Origin: JANPBY01 sp963851405
GTDB taxonomy: Bacteria; Actinomycetota; Actinomycetes; DATJPE01
DNA length: 64,000 nucleotides
NCBI GenBank assembly: GCA_963851405.1
Contig: CAWKPB010000009.1
Span: forward strand, 1 to 64,000
Reading direction: 5' to 3'
The notes under the pieces are model-generated. The model did not search any database. It had not been told where the DNA came from and saw only the letters and a list, made by a program, of their open reading frames with translations. Positions 41,855 through 50,584 of this stretch are shown here, in pieces (the stretch's first letter is position 1; each line of letters opens with the position of its first letter). A program made the translations under genes and the position numbers.

Positions 41855-43069
41855 TCAAAGACCAAGGTCGATGGGGTTGATGACGTCGGCGACAAGCAGC
41901 AACACCGAAAGCGAGATGAGAACGAACAAGAACGCATACGCCACCGGCATCAGCTTGTTCAGGTCTACCCTGCCCGGGTCCGGCTTCCCGCGCCAGCGGG
42001 CGACCTTGCTTCGGGCCTGTTCATAGAGGAGTACTGCCAGGTGCCCGCCGTCGAGCGGCAGCAACGGCAGCAGATTGAAGATGCCGATGAATATGTTGAG
42101 CCCCGCGATGACGAGCAGGAACCCTGCGATCCGTAGGGCCCACGGATCCGATTCCGAACCGAGGATCTGACCGCTGGCGTCAGCGGCACCGACGACTCCC
42201 ACCAGACCCGTGGGGTCCCTTGGAGCGTCGTTGGCCACGGAATCCCACAACGCCGGGAGCTTGCTCGGAATCAGCACCAGGGCCTCACCCGTGCCCACCA
42301 GGATTTGCCCGTAGGTCGAGGTCGCGTACTTCACGGCCCCAACGGGACCCACTCGGTAGGCCTGCGACTGGGGGCTCATCCCCAATACGCCAACGGTGAC
42401 GGTCTCATCGGGGTTCGTCGCAGAAGCACGTTGCCCTTCGACCAGATTCACCGTCACCGTGGCTTCCTCGCCGCCACGGCTGTACCCAACCTCGGAAGCG
42501 CCGGGACCGGCGTCGCGGATCGCAGCCTGCGCCTGCTCCCACGTCTCGACGGTGACGCCGTTGACCGAGACGATCTCGTCTCCGGGGAGTAGACCGGCGT
42601 CGGCTGCTGGTGACGCGACATCGGGCAAACTACAGGACCCATCGACCTGATCAGGGGCGCAGGCCGAAATGGTGGCCACGGTGGTGGTCTGCTCGACACC
42701 GGCCGCGAGAAGCATCGGAGTGATCAACAAGATGACCACCGCGATGAGGAAGTGCATCGTCGAGCCGGCCACGAGAACAATCGCGCGCCGCGACGCCGGT
42801 TGGCGATAGAAGGCCCGGGGTTCGTCCTCTGGGGCGAGCTCCTCGAGCTCGGTCATCCCGACGATCTTGACGAAGCCGCCCGCCGGAATAGCCCGGACTC
42901 CGTACCGAGTCTCGCCACGGCGCGTGGACCATAGGACCGGTCCGAACCCGACAAAGAAGTCCGTCGCCTTCATACCGAACTTGCGGGCCGTCGCGAAGTG
43001 GCCCCACTCGTGCAGCATCACCGACAAGAGCAGAGCCACGATGAACGCGACAATGGCAATGATGGTCAT
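41855..43069 (-). CDS. rseP: Site-2 protease, M50 family (RseP/Rip1-type)
   Basis: A 404-residue intramembrane zinc metalloprotease that cleaves anti-sigma factors or other membrane substrates. The first helix holds the HExxH motif as HEWGH (residues 20-24). The last-but-one helix region has NLLPLLPLDGGHL, whose Asp is the third zinc ligand. Between them is a PDZ domain (PDVASPAADAGLLPGDEIVSVNG) plus a membrane segment near residue 100. Four helices are predicted in total. The start ATG overlaps the dxr stop by 4 nt (ATGA), so it is coupled to dxr. In mycobacteria the corresponding Rip1 controls several sigma factors. Confidence 0.93.
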   Translation of the reverse strand: MTIIAIVAFIVALLLSVMLHEWGHFATARKFGMKATDFFVGFGPVLWSTRRGETRYGVRAIPAGGFVKIVGMTELEELAPEDEPRAFYRQPASRRAIVLVAGSTMHFLIAVVILLITPMLLAAGVEQTTTVATISACAPDQVDGSCSLPDVASPAADAGLLPGDEIVSVNGVTVETWEQAQAAIRDAGPGASEVGYSRGGEEATVTVNLVEGQRASATNPDETVTVGVLGMSPQSQAYRVGPVGAVKYATSTYGQILVGTGEALVLIPSKLPALWDSVANDAPRDPTGLVGVVGAADASGQILGSESDPWALRIAGFLLVIAGLNIFIGIFNLLPLLPLDGGHLAVLLYEQARSKVARWRGKPDPGRVDLNKLMPVAYAFLFVLISLSVLLLVADVINPIDLGL

Positions 43070-44262
43070 CCATGCTCCTTCTCGATGAGCGCACGCGCAC
43101 TGACGCGCGCGTGCTGCTCCGCAGCAAGGACGTCGGCCAGGCGCAGGGGGTTCCTAAATTGCTGGTCGTGTGATCCAGCGCTCATCCCAACCGGCACGCA
43201 ATCGTCAAGAACAGCGGTGACCACGTCCAGGATTCCCAAGAAGGGGAGCCGACCCACCCGGAACGCCTCGACTGCTTCCTCATTGGCGGCGTTGAACACC
43301 GCGGGAGCCGTCCCACCGCGCTCCCCGGCCCTGCGCGCCAGCCGAACCGCGGGAAAGGCCGACTCGTCGAGCGGCTCGAAAGTCCAGGTCGCTGCCGTTG
43401 ACCAATCGCAGGGGGCTGCCGCGTGCGGCACACGCTCGGGCCACCCCAGGCCCAAGGCGATGGGCAGCCGCATGTCCGGCGGGCTGGCCTGCAAGACAGT
43501 CGAACCATCAACGAACTCCACCATGGAGTGGACGACCGACTGAGGATGAACGACGACGTCAATCTGATCGAAGGCCAGGTCGAACAACAGGTGCGCTTCG
43601 ATCACCTCAAGGCCTTTATTGACCAAAGTGGCGGAGTTGATCGTGACCACCGGCCCCATGTCCCAGGTGGGATGCGCGAGAGCCTCCCCTGGAGTCACCG
43701 AGTCGAGTTGCCGCCTGGTACGGCCGCGGAACGGGCCGCCGCTTGCGGTCAGAACGAGGCGACGGATCTCCGTCGCGGAGCCAGCGCGCAGGGCCTGAGC
43801 CAGGGCAGAGTGTTCGGAGTCGACCGGAACGATCTGGCCGGGCGCGGCCACCGCCTTGACCAAGGGGCCGCCGACGATGAGGGACTCCTTGTTGGCCAGA
43901 GCCAGAATGCGCCCGGCTTCGAGAGCGGCCAGGGTTGGCCCCAAACCGATCGACCCGGTCATCCCGTTCAACACCACGTCACACGGCCACGCCGCGATCT
44001 CCGAAGCCGCATCGGGACCCACGAGAATCTTGGGGGTGGCGCCGTGAGCCGCGAGGGCTTGGGTCAGACCCGCCTCTGCGGCTAGGTCTGCGACCGCGAC
44101 GACTCCGGCCCCCACCTGCGCTGCCTGCTCGGCAAGTAGATCGGGGTTAGATCCCGCCGCCGCCAGACCGACCACTCGAAACCGATCGGGGTTGCGGCGA
44201 ACGACATCAATCGCTTGGGTCCCGATCGACCCGGTGGAACCGAGGATGACCACGTCGCGCAT
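43066..44262 (-). CDS. dxr: 1-deoxy-D-xylulose 5-phosphate reductoisomerase
   Basis: Converts DXP to MEP with NADPH, the first committed step of the MEP isoprenoid pathway and the target of fosmidomycin. The 398-residue protein starts with the Rossmann motif VVILGSTGSIGTQAIDVV. It has ALANKESLIVGGPLV, PVDSEHSALAQAL with the metal-binding Asp-x-Glu, and TASGGPFRG plus HPTWDMGPVVTINSATLVNKGLEVIEAH split over the active site. ATG 44262 was chosen because GACAAT lies exactly 6 nt upstream; GTG 44280 would add six residues. It is the first gene of dxr-rseP-ispG. Confidence 0.96.
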   Translation of the reverse strand: MRDVVILGSTGSIGTQAIDVVRRNPDRFRVVGLAAAGSNPDLLAEQAAQVGAGVVAVADLAAEAGLTQALAAHGATPKILVGPDAASEIAAWPCDVVLNGMTGSIGLGPTLAALEAGRILALANKESLIVGGPLVKAVAAPGQIVPVDSEHSALAQALRAGSATEIRRLVLTASGGPFRGRTRRQLDSVTPGEALAHPTWDMGPVVTINSATLVNKGLEVIEAHLLFDLAFDQIDVVVHPQSVVHSMVEFVDGSTVLQASPPDMRLPIALGLGWPERVPHAAAPCDWSTAATWTFEPLDESAFPAVRLARRAGERGGTAPAVFNAANEEAVEAFRVGRLPFLGILDVVTAVLDDCVPVGMSAGSHDQQFRNPLRLADVLAAEQHARVSARALIEKEHG

Positions 44263-44313
44263 TCGTCCATTGTCACCCACCCACCAGCGTGCGGGCGCCG
44301 CCCTTCGTGACCG

Positions 44314-46557
44314 TCATGACACGGATTCAAGCTCTGGGTCGACCGACCGAGCGCCTGCACCGATTCCGGGACCTCCGTGACCCAGGTTCAACGACCCCAC
44401 GGGTGCCGATACCGCGCCGCCTTCGCGCAGGCCGTATCGCTCCCACCAGGACGCCAGAGGGGCCGGTGCGTACCAGTTCCACCGACCCAACAGCTTCATC
44501 GTGGCGGGTACCAGCAACGCCCGCACCAGCGTGGCGTCCACCAGGACCGCAACACTGAGTCCGACGCCGATCATGGCGATGAACACGATTCCGGAGGTGG
44601 CGAAAGCCCCGACGACGACCACAAACAACACGGCCGCGCTCGTGATGATTCGGCCCGTTCTCTGCAGCCCTCGAGCGACGGACCGGGTGTTGTCGTGGCT
44701 GGCGTCCCACTCCTCCCGAATGCGCGAGAGCAGGAACACCTCGTAGTCCATTGAGAGCCCGAACGCGAGCGCAAAGATCAGGATGGGCTGCGTGGCCTCG
44801 AGGAACCCAGTTGACGTGAAGCCCAGAGTCCCTGCGAGGTTCCCATCCTGGAAGCCCCACACGAGGATCCCGAAGGTCGCCGAGAGCGACAGGATGTTCA
44901 TAATGATGGCCTTGATCGGTAGCACCACTGACCCGAAGGCGAAGAACAACAACACGAACATCGACACCACCAAGTAGAGCGCCACCCAAGGCAAGCGAGC
45001 CCCGAGACCGTCTAGGCGGTCGACCAATAGGGCCGTGTCCCCACCGACGAGCACCTGAGAACCCGTCGGAGGGGGGAGATCGCGCAACCCACTCACGGCT
45101 GCTTGAGCTTGTTCATCCTGGGATGCCCCTGAGTAGTTGACGGCGATGTACGCAGCGCCATCACTGGCTCGGACCACGGCCGCCGAATCAACTCCAGGCA
45201 CCGCCCGCACGGCCGAGAGGTAGCTGGGGAGAGCGCTGTCCTGCTCCAACCCGACGATGACGACGTCGATGGGGCTCGCCGTAGCTGACCCAGAGAACTC
45301 GGACTCAAGTGCGTCGCCCGCGAGCCGGCTCTCGGTTTCCGAGGGCAGCACCCGTGAGTCAACCCCGCCGAATGCGACGCGGAGGAACGGCGCGCCCAAC
45401 ACGAGTAGCACGGCCACCACGGCCACCGCCACGGGAAGTGGCCGGCGCATCACGCCCCGAGCCAATCGAGCCCAGGCGCCCGAGTCCGGGTCTGACGGCT
45501 CCGCCAGGCGCCGCCGCGTCCACGGCAGGGGAACTCGCAAGGCGTCGACCTTCGGACCGAGAACTCCGAGCAGCGCGGGCAAGAGCGTCAGAGCCGCAAC
45601 CATCGCCACGAGGACTGCAGCAATCCCACCCATCCCCATCGACTTCAGGAAGTTCTGCGGAAACATGAGCAGGGCACCGAGAGCCACAGCGACGGTGATC
45701 CCCGAGAAGGCGACGGTTCGACCGGCTGTCGCGACCGTCCTCATGACGGCGTTTTCAACCGTGGCCCCGGAATGCAGTTCTTCTCGGAAACGGGAGACCA
45801 CGAACAAGGAGTAGTCGATCGCCAGGCCGAGGCCGAGCATGGTGACGATGTTGACCGAGAAGATCGAGATGTCGCCGAACAGGGACAGCGCCCGTAGCGC
45901 GGTGAAGGCACCCAGAATGGCGACCAGGCCGATGGCCAGCGGGAGCGACGCGGCGGCCAGCGAACCGAAGACGATGATCAGCAGCAGGATCAGCAACGGG
46001 ATCGAGAGCGTCTCTGCCTTGGCGATGTCCTCGCTGACCTGCGTATTGATGTCGTCCGTGGTCGGCACGACGCCGCCTCGGAGGGTGGTCAGCCCGGGCG
46101 CGACCAGATCGTCAGCAAGGCCCTCGTACGCGCTGGCGCGGGTGTCGGGGTCGAGACCACTGAGCTGGATGGCGACATACGTGGCCGCCCGGTCGGGCGA
46201 GACGAAGGCGGGCGAGGCCGTCGACCAATAGGAGGCCACGGACGCCACCGCATCTGCAGGCAAGGAGTCGATGGTCTCGGTCACCGCGCTCCGAAACGCC
46301 GGATCGTCGACGGTGAGGGAGGAACCGTCGGGCGCTCGGTACACCACGACCACGTCCACCGCGGCCCTACCGAGGCTGTCCTCCAGCGCCGCTACCGCAC
46401 GCGAGGACTCAGCATCCGGGTCGTCGAACCCCCCGTCGTCCAGAACCGCGAAGACACCGGTTCCCCAGACCGCAGCGAAGGCGAGCAACGCCGCGGTGAG
46501 CGCCAGGACAGCCTTGCGACGCCGATAGATCAATCGGCCGAGCGACTCGAACAGCAT
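44314..46557 (-). CDS. MMPL family RND-type transporter
   Basis: A 747-residue transporter with the two-repeat RND layout. The relay motifs are LGLAIDYSLFVVSRFREEL in the first half and FGLSMDYEVFLLSRIREEW in the second; the latter form is typical of actinobacterial lipid or drug exporters. The mature start is ATG 46557 (LFESLGRLIYRRRK), behind GAAGGG; the open frame upstream to 46650 crosses the operator region. It is divergent from a TetR gene, with a 19-bp palindrome between them, so repression by that TetR and induction by a substrate-like compound is likely. Confidence 0.9.
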   Translation of the reverse strand: MLFESLGRLIYRRRKAVLALTAALLAFAAVWGTGVFAVLDDGGFDDPDAESSRAVAALEDSLGRAAVDVVVVYRAPDGSSLTVDDPAFRSAVTETIDSLPADAVASVASYWSTASPAFVSPDRAATYVAIQLSGLDPDTRASAYEGLADDLVAPGLTTLRGGVVPTTDDINTQVSEDIAKAETLSIPLLILLLIIVFGSLAAASLPLAIGLVAILGAFTALRALSLFGDISIFSVNIVTMLGLGLAIDYSLFVVSRFREELHSGATVENAVMRTVATAGRTVAFSGITVAVALGALLMFPQNFLKSMGMGGIAAVLVAMVAALTLLPALLGVLGPKVDALRVPLPWTRRRLAEPSDPDSGAWARLARGVMRRPLPVAVAVVAVLLVLGAPFLRVAFGGVDSRVLPSETESRLAGDALESEFSGSATASPIDVVIVGLEQDSALPSYLSAVRAVPGVDSAAVVRASDGAAYIAVNYSGASQDEQAQAAVSGLRDLPPPTGSQVLVGGDTALLVDRLDGLGARLPWVALYLVVSMFVLLFFAFGSVVLPIKAIIMNILSLSATFGILVWGFQDGNLAGTLGFTSTGFLEATQPILIFALAFGLSMDYEVFLLSRIREEWDASHDNTRSVARGLQRTGRIITSAAVLFVVVVGAFATSGIVFIAMIGVGLSVAVLVDATLVRALLVPATMKLLGRWNWYAPAPLASWWERYGLREGGAVSAPVGSLNLGHGGPGIGAGARSVDPELESVS

Positions 46558-46615
46558 GGACGAACCCTTCGTCGGGTGACCCTGGCTCCCGTCACGATCA
46601 CCGTGAACAGTGTTT

Positions 46616-46634
46616 ATGTGAACGACGTTAACAT
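46616..46634. promoter_or_regulatory. Palindromic TetR operator between MMPL and tetR
   Basis: ATGTGAACG, one base, CGTTAACAT form a 19-bp inverted repeat with 8 of 9 arm positions matching. It lies 57 nt from both start codons in the divergent promoter region, and a further GTGAAC occurs at about 46602. Confidence 0.7.
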
Positions 46635-46690
46635 CGCAAACGATGTACACTCATGTCAAGTGGTATCGCCAACCTGATCGGAGTACTCGC

Positions 46691-47401
46691 GTGTCGGTCA
46701 CCTCGGCAGCGGCGCCGGCCCCCACGCGCCGGGAACGTCATCGAGAGCAGACGGTGGCCGAAATCAAGCGTGTGGCCCGCGAACACCTGATCGCGCACGG
46801 TCCGCAGGGTGTCCAGTTGCGAGCGGTCGCACGGGACGTCGGGATGACCGCACCCGCGTTGTACCGATACTTCGACAGCCTTGAGGATTTGCTCACCGCG
46901 CTCGTCACCGATCTGTATGTCGAGCTCGCTGTGGCTGTCGAAGAAGCGACCGCGCCGAGCCGCGGCTCACTTGAGCAGCGATTGATCGGTGCGGCACGCG
47001 CCTTCAGAAGCTGGTCCATCGCCCATCCAGCCGAGTTCGGGCTGCTCTTCGGTAGCCCGATCCCCGGTGTCGACAGACAAGACGACAGCCCCCATTGCGT
47101 CGCGGCTCAGCGCTTCGGACAGGCCTTTGGCGTCCTGTTCGTCGAGATCTGGATGACCCGCCCGTACCCGGTGTCTGATGACCTCGATCCGCAGTTGCGC
47201 GCAAATCTCACGGCGTACGGAGACCACGTAGGGCTACCGCTCCCACCCGAGGCTGTAGCCGTGTTCCTCACGTCCTGGGTTCGTCTGTACGGAGCTGTGA
47301 CCATGGAGGTCTTCGGCCACATCTCCTTTGCCCTCGATGATGCCGAGCCGCTGTTCGAGGCCGAACTCGTGGGCCTGCGCCGCGCGCTGGGATTCGTCTG
47401 A
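46691..47401 (+). CDS. TetR/AcrR family regulator with WHG-type C-terminal domain
   Basis: A 236-residue repressor. The helix-turn-helix block is TVAEIKRVAREHLIAHGPQG, continuing with LRAVARDVGMTAPALYRYFDSLEDLL. The effector domain has FRSWSIAHPAEFGLLFGSPIPG, the signature of the TetR_C_13/WHG group. GTG 46691 was chosen because GGAG lies 7 nt upstream and the sequence before it (from 46643) is not conserved-looking. It is expected to repress the divergent MMPL exporter and itself by binding the 46616-46634 palindrome. It converges on the PucR gene with a 34-nt gap. Confidence 0.87.
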   Translation: MSVTSAAAPAPTRRERHREQTVAEIKRVAREHLIAHGPQGVQLRAVARDVGMTAPALYRYFDSLEDLLTALVTDLYVELAVAVEEATAPSRGSLEQRLIGAARAFRSWSIAHPAEFGLLFGSPIPGVDRQDDSPHCVAAQRFGQAFGVLFVEIWMTRPYPVSDDLDPQLRANLTAYGDHVGLPLPPEAVAVFLTSWVRLYGAVTMEVFGHISFALDDAEPLFEAELVGLRRALGFV

Positions 47402-47435
47402 CCACCCGAACGACATCAGCAGAGGGCACCTCCGG

Positions 47436-48956
47436 TTACTCCAACGAGCCGGCCCGATGCCGCACCTGGAGGGCGAACCACAAATCCGCGCGAAGACCTG
47501 GGTCGTCCAAGGGACGACCCAGGAGTTCCTCGACCTTCCGCATTCGATATCTGAGGGTGTGTCGGTGCACCCCCAGCGATCCCGCCGCCACATCCCATTG
47601 GCCGTTGTGCGAGAGCCAGGCATGGGCCGAGGCCACCAGGTCGGCCTTTCCCCCGGACACCTCCAACGGCGCGAGCAGGGCGTCGGAGAAGGATGCAGCA
47701 GACTCAGGGCTGACGAGCCCCAACAGCCCATCTGCGCCGACTGTGTCGTGCCACACGACCTCACCTCGCTGAGCGTTCCTGGCCAGTTGCAGCGCCCGGC
47801 CAGCCTCTGCGTACCCGCGAGAGACGTCAGAGATCGACACCAGGCTCGATCCGCCGGCGAAACCCTGGGTCCTCGGCGCAGGCGCGGCGGCCATGATCGA
47901 GGCAACGGCATGGTCGGAGAGGACGAGAACGAGCTCATCGTCGATGAGCCCTGACGCCATCTCTGGGCCTTCGAGGTGACTAATCAGGTGCCGGGTCGCA
48001 GCCCCGAACCGAAGCACGCGTAGCCCGGCATCTCTCATCCAAGCCCAGCCCAGGGCGTCGAGCGGCAACGAGTCCGGCGCTGCGCCCGACAGGAGTAGCG
48101 CCAAGGCTGCGTCCCGTACTCCTTGTGCGGCGGCACCGGCACCAACCCCGCGCTCCAGGGCTAGCGAGAGGAGGGACACAGCTATCGCCACCACCGAGGC
48201 ATCGCTGCGGTCGAAGGCAGTGGGCCGACCCACCGCCAGGTAGCCCCGAGCCGCGCCTTTCGCACCCAACGGATGCAGGGCGACGCGGTCATCCCCCAAG
48301 TCAAGCGAGGCCGAGCTTCGGCCACGTGAGCGCAACTCAGCGATCTCTTCACCGAGTGCAGCAAGCAGTACGTCCCCGACCGGGCCGGCCGACGCCAACA
48401 CCGTGCCTGCCGGATCGAAGACCACACACCACGAACTCAAACTTCGAGCCAGGCGAGCAGCAAGCGCGGGCAACGCCTCCGGAGCCAACGCGGCCCTGGT
48501 GAGTTCCCGTTGACTTTCAAAGGCTCGTGTCGTGGATTCATAGGTCTGAGCAGCCACCAGGTCAGACACAGCCTTCGTGACTGCGATGAACGGCGTCGGT
48601 TCCGGAACCTCAAGGACGACCAGTCCTCGACGGTTGGCAGCCTTCAACAGGGCCACCGGCACCCGGTCGTGAGTCAACCCGACTCCCAACCCCAGGGCCG
48701 CTACCCGTGCGTCGACCAACCGATCGACGTAGGCACCAAGACTGCGAGAGTTCGTGGCGGTCAGCCGCATACCCGTCGACAACAGCAACTCGCCCCCCTC
48801 GAGAAACGGTCGCGGATCTTCGAGTTCGCTGACCGCGACCCACCGGACCGGGCGGTCTTCCCCATCGTCAGTCCTGGGGCTGCCCGCGCGCACCAGCAAT
48901 CCCAACTCCGAGCGCTCGACAAGGCTGCGGACCGTGGGTGGCGGAAGGACAGGCAT
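47436..48956 (-). CDS. PucR family transcriptional regulator
   Basis: A 506-residue activator-type regulator. The N-terminal PucR domain opens PPPTVRSLVERSELGLLVRAG and contains VRWVAVSELEDPRPFLEGGELLLSTGM. A GAF-like middle region follows. The C-terminal HTH_30 reads VAAGSLGVHRHTLRYRMRKVEELLGRPLDDPGLRADLWFAL, quoted here across two helices. PucR proteins control purine, GABA or polyamine catabolism. It is divergent from the gabT-like gene with 111 bp between starts, so this aminotransferase gene is the likely target. ATG 48956 has GGAG 5 nt upstream; the open frame beyond it overlaps the divergent gene. Confidence 0.88.
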   Translation of the reverse strand: MPVLPPPTVRSLVERSELGLLVRAGSPRTDDGEDRPVRWVAVSELEDPRPFLEGGELLLSTGMRLTATNSRSLGAYVDRLVDARVAALGLGVGLTHDRVPVALLKAANRRGLVVLEVPEPTPFIAVTKAVSDLVAAQTYESTTRAFESQRELTRAALAPEALPALAARLARSLSSWCVVFDPAGTVLASAGPVGDVLLAALGEEIAELRSRGRSSASLDLGDDRVALHPLGAKGAARGYLAVGRPTAFDRSDASVVAIAVSLLSLALERGVGAGAAAQGVRDAALALLLSGAAPDSLPLDALGWAWMRDAGLRVLRFGAATRHLISHLEGPEMASGLIDDELVLVLSDHAVASIMAAAPAPRTQGFAGGSSLVSISDVSRGYAEAGRALQLARNAQRGEVVWHDTVGADGLLGLVSPESAASFSDALLAPLEVSGGKADLVASAHAWLSHNGQWDVAAGSLGVHRHTLRYRMRKVEELLGRPLDDPGLRADLWFALQVRHRAGSLE

Positions 48957-49055
48957 CACAACTCCGTGAGAACCAGGGACCAGGTTGTACGTGGCGGACA
49001 AACCTAGCGCCGATGTTGGCCCTAACGACACATCGCTGGTCCAGGTCGGTCCGCC

Positions 49056-49061
49056 TAGGCT
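49056..49061 (+). promoter_or_regulatory. -10 hexamer TAGGCT of the gabT-like gene
   Basis: TAGGCT ends 6 nt before ATG 49068. Confidence 0.5.
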
Positions 49062-49067
49062 CGCGAC

Positions 49068-50426
49068 ATGGCTACGACCCCAACCGGCGGACCCACGCTC
49101 CCTCAGGAGCGTCGTGTCGTCACCGACATTCCCGGACCTCGATCGACGGAGCTGTTCGCCCGACGCAACGCGGCGGTGGCCCACGGCCTTGGGACGGTCC
49201 TTCCGGTCTTCATCGAACGGGCCGGGGGTGGAGTCCTTGTCGACGTTGACGGCAACTCGCTCATCGACCTGGGTGCGGGAATCGCTGTGGTGAATGTCGG
49301 CAACGCGGCGGACCAGGTTGTCACCCGAGTCCAGGAACAGGTCGCAGCATTCACCCACACCTGCTTCATGGTGACTCCCTACGCCGGCTATGTGGAGGTC
49401 TGTGAGGCCCTCAACCGGCTGACCCCAGGTGACTTTCCGAAGAAGTCGGCGCTGTTCAACTCAGGCGCCGAGGCGGTGGAGAACGCCGTCAAGATCGCCC
49501 GAGCGCACACCAAGCGCGACGCGATCGTCGTGTTCGAGCACGGATATCACGGCCGGACCAACCTCACCATGGCGATGACCGCCAAGAACATGCCTTACAA
49601 GGAAGGTTTCGGGCCCTTCGCTGGCGAAGTGCACCGGATGCCGCTTGCCTACCCGTTCCGTTGGCCCGGCGGACCCGAGCGTGCGGGCGCAGAAGCACTC
49701 GCCGAGGTAACGACGCGGATCGACAAAGAGATCGGTGCTCATAACGTCGCTGCCCTGGTCATCGAACCGATCCTTGGCGAGGGCGGTTTCATCGTGCCGG
49801 CGCCAGGATTCCTTCCGGGCCTGTCCGCCTACGCTGCAAAACACGGCATCGTCTTCGTTGCCGACGAAGTACAAACCGGTTTCGCGAGGACCGGAGCGAT
49901 GTTTGCCGTCGAGGATGAGGGCATCGTGCCGGATCTGATCACCACGGCCAAGGGCATCGCTGGCGGACTCCCCCTCGCGGGCGTCACCGGCCGGGCGGAG
50001 ATCATGGATGCTGCCCACGTCGGAGGCCTCGGCGGCACCTATGGGGGAAACCCCGTGGCCTGCGCAGCAGCACTGGGGGCGATCCAGGCCATTGAAGAAC
50101 ACGATCTCGCTGGAGCAGCACGCCGGATCGGCGAGGTGATGCTCCCAGCCCTCACGGACATGTCTGCGCGTTACCCGTGCATCGGTGATGTCCGCGGTCG
50201 TGGAGCGATGATCGCGGTTGAAATCGTGCGTCCGGGCACGCTGGAGGCCGACGCGGAAACGACCGCAGCTGTGGCCAAGGCTTGCCATCGACAGGGAGTC
50301 CTGGTCCTCACGGCGGGCACCTACGGGAACGTCTTGCGGTTCCTGCCGCCGCTGGTCATGCCAGAACCCCTGCTCGAAGACGCGCTTGGAGTCCTCGACA
50401 AGGCGTTCGCGGAAGTGACTGCCTAG
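49068..50426 (+). CDS. gabT: 4-aminobutyrate (omega-amino acid) aminotransferase GabT
   Basis: A 452-residue class III PLP aminotransferase that moves the terminal amino group of GABA to 2-oxoglutarate. Motifs are NSGAEAVENAVKIARAHTKR, EHGYHGRTNLTMAMTAK, the Asp of FVADEVQTGFARTG, and the PLP lysine Lys295 in TTAKGIAGGLPLAG. The Arg/Gly pattern and LGEGGFIVPAPGFL match bacterial GabT. It may also accept beta-alanine or 5-aminovalerate, both products of polyamine breakdown. A leaderless promoter is likely, and the divergent PucR protein is the probable regulator. No succinate-semialdehyde dehydrogenase is linked. Confidence 0.92.
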   Translation: MATTPTGGPTLPQERRVVTDIPGPRSTELFARRNAAVAHGLGTVLPVFIERAGGGVLVDVDGNSLIDLGAGIAVVNVGNAADQVVTRVQEQVAAFTHTCFMVTPYAGYVEVCEALNRLTPGDFPKKSALFNSGAEAVENAVKIARAHTKRDAIVVFEHGYHGRTNLTMAMTAKNMPYKEGFGPFAGEVHRMPLAYPFRWPGGPERAGAEALAEVTTRIDKEIGAHNVAALVIEPILGEGGFIVPAPGFLPGLSAYAAKHGIVFVADEVQTGFARTGAMFAVEDEGIVPDLITTAKGIAGGLPLAGVTGRAEIMDAAHVGGLGGTYGGNPVACAAALGAIQAIEEHDLAGAARRIGEVMLPALTDMSARYPCIGDVRGRGAMIAVEIVRPGTLEADAETTAAVAKACHRQGVLVLTAGTYGNVLRFLPPLVMPEPLLEDALGVLDKAFAEVTA

Positions 50427-50451
50427 TCATTTGACCGTCTTCTCGTCGGAG

Positions 50452-50465
50452 GCCGGTACCGGCCG
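50452..50465. terminator. Short palindrome after gabT, possible terminator
   Basis: GGCCGGTACCGGCC is a perfect 14-bp palindrome, able to fold as GGCCG-GTAC-CGGCC, 25 nt after the gabT stop. There is no T-tract. Confidence 0.4.
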
Positions 50466-50584
50466 ATCGGCTAGACCTCGACCCCCGACTCGCTCGAAAC
50501 GCTCGAGACAAGTCATGATTGAACCCAGCGCTCCAACGGCGCCCAGCGCTTGACCGTGTCATATTGATCCAAAGGGGGACTGTC

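Noticed and set aside
48957..49067. GGTTGT...ACAAACC as a PucR operator before gabT
   Set aside because: The arms do not align without a one-base offset, so it is not better than chance.
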